Shown here: positions 58,151-64,000 of the stretch, in pieces
How positions within the stretch are numbered: the stretch's first letter is position 1
Layout of the letters: every line of letters starts with the position of its first letter
NCBI RefSeq assembly: GCF_038024855.1
Contig: NZ_CP139089.1
Span: 930,001 to 994,000, forward strand
Length of the DNA: 64,000 bases
Origin: Methylocella tundrae
GTDB taxonomy: Bacteria > Pseudomonadota > Alphaproteobacteria > Rhizobiales > Beijerinckiaceae
Direction: 5' to 3'
Notes under the pieces: model-generated
Database searches by the model: none
What the model saw: only the letters and a program-made list of their open reading frames with translations
Told to the model about the DNA's origin: nothing
Position numbers and translations under genes: made by a program

Positions 58151-60348
58151 CCAAGGCCGAAGCGGCGTTGCGGCAGCCGCGCGTGACGGAATTGTCCGTC
58201 GGCTCTCTATTTCCCTGCATGCCGCCGGAAGCGCCGCTGGAGATGCCGACGCAGAGCCTGTCGGAATTCGATCCCGCGAGCCGGCGCAAACAGACCAGGC
58301 GCTCCCCGTGGGCGGGCGTGCTGCTGGCGCGACTGTTCATCTTCGGCGGCGGTTTCGCGCTGACGGCCTATGGCGCCTACGAAATGTACGAAGTCGTCGC
58401 CGTCGGCGGGGTGACGCTGCTCGAGTGGGCGCTGGTGATCCTCTTCGTCGCCACCTTTTCCTGGATCGCGCTCGCTTTCACCAATGCGATCGCCGGCTTC
58501 TTCTGGCTATTGTTTCTCGCCCCCAAGCCGCCCGCTCTTCCGGCCTCCTTGCGTGAGCGCACGGCGATCGTCATGCCGATCTACAATGAGGCGCCGGCGC
58601 GCATATTCAGCGCCCTGCAGGCGATGTACGAGGATGTCGAAACCTCAGGGGTCGGAGCCTCTTTCGACTGGTTCTTCCTGTCGGACACCACCGATCCCGA
58701 CGTATTCCTCGCCGAGGAGCAGGCGTTTATCTCCCTCCGGCAAAGGCTCGGCCTGACGGGGCAGATCTATTACCGGCACCGGCCGAAAAACACCAACCGG
58801 AAAGCCGGCAACATCGAGGATTTTGTCACCCGCTGGGGCGGCCGCTATGAGCATATGGTCGTTCTCGACGCCGACAGCCTGATGACCGGCCGGTCTATTG
58901 TCGCGCTCGCCGCGGCGATGGAGGATGATCCCGACTCGGGGATCATTCAAACGCTGCCGCTCATCATCAATCGCAACACCCTTTTCGCCCGCGTTCAGCA
59001 ATTCGCGGCCAGGATCTATGGCCCCGTGATCGCCGCCGGCGTATCCGTCTGGATGGGGCGCGAAGGCAATTATTGGGGCCACAATGCCATCATCCGCACC
59101 ACGGCTTTCGCCGCCCATTGCGGCTTGCCGGCGCTCCGCGGGCGGCCTCCCTTCGGCGGTCATATCCTCAGTCATGATTTCGTCGAAGCGGCCTTGATCC
59201 TGCGCGCCGGATACGCTGTGTACATGCTGCCGACGCTGGGCGGCAGTTTCGAGGAGAGCCCTCCTTCTCTCATCGATCTCTCCGCGCGCGACCGGCGCTG
59301 GTGCCAGGGCAATCTTCAGCATCTGCGCGTGCTGCCAGCGAAAGGATTTCGTCTCGCGTCGCGACAGCATTTCGTCACCGGCATCATGGCCTATGTGTCG
59401 TCGCCGCTGTGGATGCTGCAACTGTTCGTCGGCATCATGCTGGTGCTTCAGGCGAGCTACATCCGTCCTGAGTATTTCACCAGCGAATTCACTCTGTTTC
59501 CGGCGTGGCCGCGGTTCGACGCCGCGCGGTCTCTCAGCCTCTTTGCGCTGACCATGACGATACTGCTGCTGCCGAAGTTTTTCGGCCTGCTGCTCGCCCT
59601 TATCCAGGGCCGCACCCGGCGCGGCAGCGGCGGGGCCGTGAGGCTCGTGCTCTCGACGCTCTTTGAGATCATCATGTCAGCCCTGCTGGCGCCCAGCATG
59701 ATGCTGATTCAGGCGGGTCACGTCATGCATTTCGTGTTTGGCTTCGACACGGGCTGGGATCCGCAACGGCGCGATGACGGCTCCATTCCCTTCAAGGCGA
59801 TCGTCAGGCGTCACCGCTCCCACGTCGCCATGGGCGTCATCACCCTGATCGCCGGGTTCCTGATCTCTCCGTCTCTCGTCGCCTGGATGTCGCCGACGAT
59901 TTTCGGCCTCATATTGGCGATTTTCTTGTCCTGGTCGACGGGACTTTTGAACGTTGGCCTTGCGTTCCGCCGGGCCGGCCTGCTTTTGACTCCGGAGGAG
60001 CAATCGAAGCCGCCGCTGGTCGCCCGCGCCAATGATCTGGCGCAACAGATCGAGGGCGAGTCCGCCGAAGACGGGTCTCGGCTGGCCGCGCTTTCAGACG
60101 ACGCGAAATTCTGGGCGCTTCACGTCGCTTGGCTCCCGGGCGGACAAAGCCGCAGAACCGGCGACATATCGCCGGAATGGGCGCTCGCCGAAGCAAAGGT
60201 CAACCAGGCGGAGACATTTGATGAAGCTCTGTCCTGGCTGAAACCGAAAGAGCGCATGGCGCTTCTCCAGGACCGCAGGCTGCTGGAGCGCCTGTTGGGT
60301 CTGCCGCGAAGCCGTTCCATGCCTGAGGCTCTATCCTCAGTCGGGTAA
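58126..60348 (+). CDS. opgH: Glucan glucosyltransferase OpgH
   Basis: 740-residue inner-membrane GT2 enzyme that polymerises the beta-glucan backbone from UDP-glucose. Two membrane helices (about 65-85 and 100-135) precede the catalytic domain with I-V-M-P-I-Y-N-E, T-D-P-D, V-L-D-A-D-S (metal-binding DxD), S-H-D-F-V-E-A-A and the R-R-W-C-Q-G-N product motif; further helices follow (about 425-470, 490-560, 570-640) before a soluble C-terminal tail. An in-frame ATG at 58138 is an alternative start. It overlaps opgG and converges with the next gene by 12 bp. Confidence 0.95.
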   Translation: MDLPMDALTKAEAALRQPRVTELSVGSLFPCMPPEAPLEMPTQSLSEFDPASRRKQTRRSPWAGVLLARLFIFGGGFALTAYGAYEMYEVVAVGGVTLLEWALVILFVATFSWIALAFTNAIAGFFWLLFLAPKPPALPASLRERTAIVMPIYNEAPARIFSALQAMYEDVETSGVGASFDWFFLSDTTDPDVFLAEEQAFISLRQRLGLTGQIYYRHRPKNTNRKAGNIEDFVTRWGGRYEHMVVLDADSLMTGRSIVALAAAMEDDPDSGIIQTLPLIINRNTLFARVQQFAARIYGPVIAAGVSVWMGREGNYWGHNAIIRTTAFAAHCGLPALRGRPPFGGHILSHDFVEAALILRAGYAVYMLPTLGGSFEESPPSLIDLSARDRRWCQGNLQHLRVLPAKGFRLASRQHFVTGIMAYVSSPLWMLQLFVGIMLVLQASYIRPEYFTSEFTLFPAWPRFDAARSLSLFALTMTILLLPKFFGLLLALIQGRTRRGSGGAVRLVLSTLFEIIMSALLAPSMMLIQAGHVMHFVFGFDTGWDPQRRDDGSIPFKAIVRRHRSHVAMGVITLIAGFLISPSLVAWMSPTIFGLILAIFLSWSTGLLNVGLAFRRAGLLLTPEEQSKPPLVARANDLAQQIEGESAEDGSRLAALSDDAKFWALHVAWLPGGQSRRTGDISPEWALAEAKVNQAETFDEALSWLKPKERMALLQDRRLLERLLGLPRSRSMPEALSSVG

Positions 60349-61266
60349 ACCGCCGCCGAATAACAGTCCCGAGATCCGCAGACGCCAATGCTCCATTCCA
60401 AAGCCCTTGCCGCCAAAACAGGGCATGACGGCCATGGGCCAGCATTCCCGCATCCATCTGCCGTCACGCCAAAATATGACCGGATATGAAAATCGGCGCG
60501 CCCGGTACAGACGGGAGGCTCTGCTGCGCAACTCCTTCTCGGCCGGTTGCATCGAAGCGTCGATTTCGGCGTGATAAGAGACCCGATTTTCCGAGAGCTG
60601 TCCGGATCGCATCCGAAAGCACCCTAAAATTGCGTCTATGATCACGAGATCGGCGCGCTTTGCGAAGCGCCGCCACAGGTCGAAATCGCCGGCCAAACGG
60701 AATTTGGCGTTGAGGCCGCCGACCTCGTCCCATAGCTTCGGGCGCCAGAACGTGCCTTCCTGCTGGATGAAAGGTCGAGCGAAACGGCCGTCGAAGATTC
60801 CGGCGGCCACTGCTTTTCGCGGGAAGGCTATGATCGGTGACATGTGCAACACCTCGCCCCCTTCGGCGATGACCGTCGGACGTCCCGTCACCCAATCGAC
60901 GTCCGGATTAGTCTCGAATACCCGCGCGACGGTAGCCAAAGCTCCCGGCTCCAGGCGGTCGTCGGCATTGATCCAGCTCATCGCATCCGCATTGCCGCAG
61001 GCGGCGAAGCCGCGGTTCACGGCGTCATAGAGACCACGATCACCTTCGCTGACAAAAGAAAATTCGATGCCTTTGCAATTGATTGGAAAGTCATTTGCAA
61101 GGCGGGCTTGCCACGCCGCCAATAATTTGATCGTTGAATCCGTTGATCCGCCGTCTTGCAGATGATACCGCACCGAGAATGGACCCGCTTGAGTCACCAC
61201 GCTCAAGATAGTTTCATTGATGAATTGCTCTCCGTTAAGCACAGGCGTCACAATATTAAATTGCAT
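60337..61266 (-). CDS. GT2-family glycosyltransferase
   Basis: 309 residues with a GT-A fold: N-I-V-T-P-V-L-N-G-E-Q-F-I at the N-terminus, H-L-Q-D-G-G-S-T-D-S-T, a G-D-R-G-L-Y-D-A-V-N-R-G-F acceptor-region motif, the metal-binding W-I-N-A-D-D, and R-L-A-G-D-F-D-L-W-R-R-F. Close to WcaA/colanic-acid-type glycosyltransferases that build extracellular polysaccharide or LPS side chains. Donor and acceptor are unknown. ATG 61266 is used; a TTG at 61287 is possible. Divergent from the FkbM gene, 68 bp apart. Confidence 0.9.
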   Translation of the reverse strand: MQFNIVTPVLNGEQFINETILSVVTQAGPFSVRYHLQDGGSTDSTIKLLAAWQARLANDFPINCKGIEFSFVSEGDRGLYDAVNRGFAACGNADAMSWINADDRLEPGALATVARVFETNPDVDWVTGRPTVIAEGGEVLHMSPIIAFPRKAVAAGIFDGRFARPFIQQEGTFWRPKLWDEVGGLNAKFRLAGDFDLWRRFAKRADLVIIDAILGCFRMRSGQLSENRVSYHAEIDASMQPAEKELRSRASRLYRARRFSYPVIFWRDGRWMRECWPMAVMPCFGGKGFGMEHWRLRISGLLFGGGLPD

Positions 61267-61334
61267 GCGGATATCCGATCGCGTCAATATTTGGCGTTGA
61301 AAATCGCTTTATCAGAAGTAGGCCTTTCGCCCTC

Positions 61335-62213
61335 ATGGAATCAGATCGACTCAAAAATACCTCCGCGGGTCCGTTGAATTCGGATCAAGCCGGGCCATCG
61401 ACGTTCCAGGCGCTTCCCACCCCTCCGGTGCCCGCAAGCGTGACCGATGGTATGATGGCTTTGAAATATAGACAGATTTTAGATCTCGCGGCGGAAAAGT
61501 TGCTGGCTTTCATCAAACGGCGTCGCCCTCCAATTCATTGGGTCAGCCAATGTGGTCAGGATCGGTTTGTAGTAGAGAAGATTTTTCGCCGAAAGAGACA
61601 AGGATTTTTTCTTGAAATTGGCGGCGGCGACGGTCGGTATCTTTCCAACACGCTGGTTCTGGAAACTTTTTTTGATTGGTCGGGCATACTCGTCGAGCCG
61701 ACCGACGCCTTTGATTCCATGATCAAAAATCGCCCGAAAGCGAACTGTGAACGGGCGACCATCGCCGGCAGCCGCAAAACGGTTCGTATGTTGGAAGTAC
61801 AGGATAATGGCCAGGTGGCGATCAATCCTGACGCGGCCACTGGAAATACGCTTTTGTCCGTCATGGAGGATATTGATGACGCCGGATCGGGCTTCCAGCC
61901 TCCCTCCTTCGGTACGATTCAAAAGAGTTATCTTGTCGAGACAATCACGCTCGATGATTTGCTGACGAAATGGAACGCTCCAAGCACGATCGACTACTTC
62001 AGTTTCGACGTCGAAGGGGCCGAATTTGAAATTCTACAGGCGTTTCCCTTCGATAAATGGAAATTCAACTGCATCGGCGTCGAGAGACCTTCCGCCGAGC
62101 TTGACCAACTGCTTGTCGCCAACAAATATTTCCTGATCCGCGAGGGTTTCCCGCTGGACTGGTTCTACTTGCATCGGGATTTTCTGGATCAATGGTTCGA
62201 AACGCTGAGCTAA
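61335..62213 (+). CDS. FkbM-family SAM-dependent methyltransferase
   Basis: 292 residues. A hydrophilic N-terminal ~60 residues precede the methyltransferase domain: C-G-Q-D-R-F-V-V-E-K-I-F, the SAM-binding G-F-F-L-E-I-G-G-G-D-G, I-L-V-E-P-T-D-A-F, the later T-I-T-L-D-D-L-L and the conserved D-Y-F-S-F-D-V-E-G-A-E-F-E-I-L. FkbM enzymes methylate hydroxyls of polyketides, sugars and glycans. Its base composition is visibly less GC-rich than the neighbouring genes, which hints at transfer. Together with the GT2 gene it forms a two-gene surface-glycan pair. Its end overlaps ppdK by 4 bp. Confidence 0.88.
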   Translation: MESDRLKNTSAGPLNSDQAGPSTFQALPTPPVPASVTDGMMALKYRQILDLAAEKLLAFIKRRRPPIHWVSQCGQDRFVVEKIFRRKRQGFFLEIGGGDGRYLSNTLVLETFFDWSGILVEPTDAFDSMIKNRPKANCERATIAGSRKTVRMLEVQDNGQVAINPDAATGNTLLSVMEDIDDAGSGFQPPSFGTIQKSYLVETITLDDLLTKWNAPSTIDYFSFDVEGAEFEILQAFPFDKWKFNCIGVERPSAELDQLLVANKYFLIREGFPLDWFYLHRDFLDQWFETLS

Positions 62214-64000
62214 ACTGAGAACGGCTCGGCCTTGTCCTGCGGCGGCGCAGCGTGGCTTGCGTCTCGAACCGCCGGCGATTTCTTCAGCGCAATCGCCGCT
62301 TGCGCCGCCGCCAGCCTTGCGATCGGCACGCGGAAAGGCGAGCAGGACACGTAATCCAGCGCCAGCTTTTCACAGAATTCGATGGAGGCCGGATCGCCCC
62401 CATGTTCACCGCAAATGCCGAGCTTGATCTCCGGTCGCGTCGCGCGGCTTCGTTGAGCGGCGATGGCGACGAGTTCGCCGACGCCTTCCCTGTCGATTGT
62501 GACGAAGGGGTCGGCCGCCAGAATGCCGGAGCTGACATAGGGCCCGAGAAACGAGCCGGCGTCGTCGCGCGACAAGGCCAGGCAAGTCTGGGTCAGATCA
62601 TTGGTTCCGAACGAAAAAAATTCGGCCGTCGCAGCGATCTCGCCGGCGCGCAGGCAGGCGCGCGGCGTTTCGATCATCGTGCCGACCGTATAGGGAATGG
62701 TCTGTCCCGATTCAGTCTCGACGGCTTTGGCGATTGCGTCCACCCTCGCCTTGACGAGATCGAATTCATGCTTGGCGATGATCAGCGGCGCCATGATCTC
62801 GGGCCGCACCAGGGCGCCCGTCCGGTGTTTGACCTCGACGGCGGCCTCGAAGATGGCGCGCGCCTGCATCTCAGTGATTTCCGGATAGGCGATCGTCAGC
62901 CGCGAGCCCCGAAAGCCAAGCATCGGGTTGACTTCTTTGAGCTCGCTGAGGCGCCGTAGAATTTTCTCTGACGAGAGTCCGAGCGCGACGGCGAGCTGCT
63001 CGATTTCCTGCGGCGCGTGCGGCAGGAATTCATGCAGCGGCGGGTCAAGCAGCCGGATTGTCACCGGCAGTCCGGCCATGATCCCGAACAGCTCGATGAA
63101 ATCGCTGCGCTGCATCGGCAGCAGTTTGTCGAGCGCGGCGCGCCTTCCGCGCGGATCGTCGGCGAGGATCATCTCGCGCACGGCGGTCAGCCTGTCACCC
63201 TCGAAAAACATATGCTCCGTCCGGCAGAGGCCAATGCCTTCTGCGCCAAATTTCCGCGCGGCGCGAGCGTCTTGCGGCGTCTCTGCATTGGCGCGCACCT
63301 CCATCCGCCGCGCTTCGTCCGCCCACTTCATCAGGATCGCGAATTCGCCCGTCAATTCAGGCCGGCTCATGCGGATAGAGCCTTGAATCACCTGGCCCGT
63401 GGCGCCGTCGATGGTCAGCATGTCGCCCTTCCTCAAGACCACCCCCGCCGCGGACATTGTGGCTTTGGCGTAATCGACCCGGATCGTCGCGGCGCCCGTG
63501 ACGCAAGGTTTTCCCATGCCGCGCGCGACCACCGCCGCGTGGGAGGTCATGCCGCCCCGCGTCGTCAGAATGCCTTCCGCGGCGTGCATGCCATGAATGT
63601 CGTCGGGGCATGTCTCTATGCGCACGAGGACGACCTTGCGGCCCATGTTCCTCAGCTGCTCGGCCTCATCGGCTGAAAACACGATCTCGCCGCTCGCGGC
63701 TCCAGGCGACGCCGGCAGTCCGGCAGCGATGACATTGCGCGAGGCGTGCGGGCTGATCGCCGGATGCAGCAGCTGATCGAGCGAAGCCGGATCGATCCGA
63801 TTGATCGCTTCCTCCTTGCTGATCAGACCCTCGCACGTCATATCGACGGCGATGCGCAGCGCCGCGAGACTCGTGCGCTTCCCGCTGCGGGTCTGCAGCA
63901 TCCAGAGTTTGCCGTTTTCAACGGTGAACTCCATATCCTGCATGTCCCGGTAGTGACGTTCGAGCAGTTCCGTCGTCCGCACGAATTCGGCGAAGACAAC
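62210..64000 (-). CDS. ppdK: Pyruvate, phosphate dikinase (partial, N-terminus off window)
   Basis: Interconverts pyruvate + ATP + Pi and phosphoenolpyruvate + AMP + PPi. The frame is open through the right edge (residues V-V-F-A-E-F precede the internal valine), so only the C-terminal ~596 residues are present. Visible are H-Y-R-D-M-Q-D-M-E-F-T-V of the ATP-grasp end, the phosphohistidine loop T-R-G-G-M-T-S-H-A-A-V-V-A-R-G-M-G with the catalytic His, and the PEP/pyruvate TIM barrel with G-L-C-R-T-E-H-M-F-F, F-S-F-G-T-N-D-L-T-Q and the catalytic Cys in I-C-G-E-H-G-G-D-P. Confidence 0.97.
   Translation of the reverse strand, partial: VVFAEFVRTTELLERHYRDMQDMEFTVENGKLWMLQTRSGKRTSLAALRIAVDMTCEGLISKEEAINRIDPASLDQLLHPAISPHASRNVIAAGLPASPGAASGEIVFSADEAEQLRNMGRKVVLVRIETCPDDIHGMHAAEGILTTRGGMTSHAAVVARGMGKPCVTGAATIRVDYAKATMSAAGVVLRKGDMLTIDGATGQVIQGSIRMSRPELTGEFAILMKWADEARRMEVRANAETPQDARAARKFGAEGIGLCRTEHMFFEGDRLTAVREMILADDPRGRRAALDKLLPMQRSDFIELFGIMAGLPVTIRLLDPPLHEFLPHAPQEIEQLAVALGLSSEKILRRLSELKEVNPMLGFRGSRLTIAYPEITEMQARAIFEAAVEVKHRTGALVRPEIMAPLIIAKHEFDLVKARVDAIAKAVETESGQTIPYTVGTMIETPRACLRAGEIAATAEFFSFGTNDLTQTCLALSRDDAGSFLGPYVSSGILAADPFVTIDREGVGELVAIAAQRSRATRPEIKLGICGEHGGDPASIEFCEKLALDYVSCSPFRVPIARLAAAQAAIALKKSPAVRDASHAAPPQDKAEPFSV

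Overview
The window is GC-rich, densely coded bacterial DNA. It looks like an alphaproteobacterium of the Hyphomicrobiales (Rhizobiales). The evidence is the combined gene order dusB-ntrB-ntrC-ntrY-ntrX-(dat)-hfq-hflX, a fused ispDF, an E1-beta subunit carrying its own lipoyl domain in a pdhA-pdhB-pdhC-lpd-lipA run, an NDUFS4-type complex I protein, and double cold-shock-domain proteins. A Beijerinckiaceae/Methylocystaceae-like host is my best guess, but the sequence alone does not prove it.

Layout. 1-10.4 kb: PpiD-like chaperone (cut by the left edge), tpiA, secG, pyrG, queF, a TetR regulator with an array of inverted repeats upstream, a lytic transglycosylase, eno, a broken MFS gene, an ArsB/NhaD-type permease and ftsB. 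10.6-17.6 kb: the pyruvate dehydrogenase operon with lipoyl synthase and a Coq10/RatA-like protein. 17.6-19.3 kb (minus): ispDF-cinA. 19.5-27.1 kb: dusB and the two nitrogen two-component systems NtrBC and NtrYX. 27.2-31.9 kb: a split chromate transporter, a class IV aminotransferase, hfq, hflX and mazG. 32.2-40.8 kb (minus): a double cold-shock protein and a long housekeeping run rlpA / dac-tmk-holB-metG-tatD-MBL. 41.2-45.8 kb: vsr-dcm, tRNA-Arg, an NDUFS4-like gene, tRNA-Pro, a DUF192 gene, a second double cold-shock protein and a sirtuin.

46-52 kb is the most unusual part. Three tandem paralogous membrane-anchored SGNH hydrolases on the plus strand converge on a minus-strand operon of an SxtJ-type membrane protein, a 49-residue DUF5989 peptide and a NodU/CmcH-type carbamoyltransferase. 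I regard this as the best candidate for a poorly described system, possibly carbamoylation plus acyl editing of an envelope molecule.

52.5-64 kb: an Rrf2 regulator, glmU-glmS (amino-sugar supply), opgG-opgH (osmoregulated periplasmic glucans), a GT2 glycosyltransferase, an FkbM methyltransferase, and pyruvate phosphate dikinase cut by the right edge. The cell-surface theme of 46-62 kb (SGNH, carbamoyltransferase, GlmSU, OpgGH, GT2, FkbM) is suggestive, but each set is a separate transcription unit.
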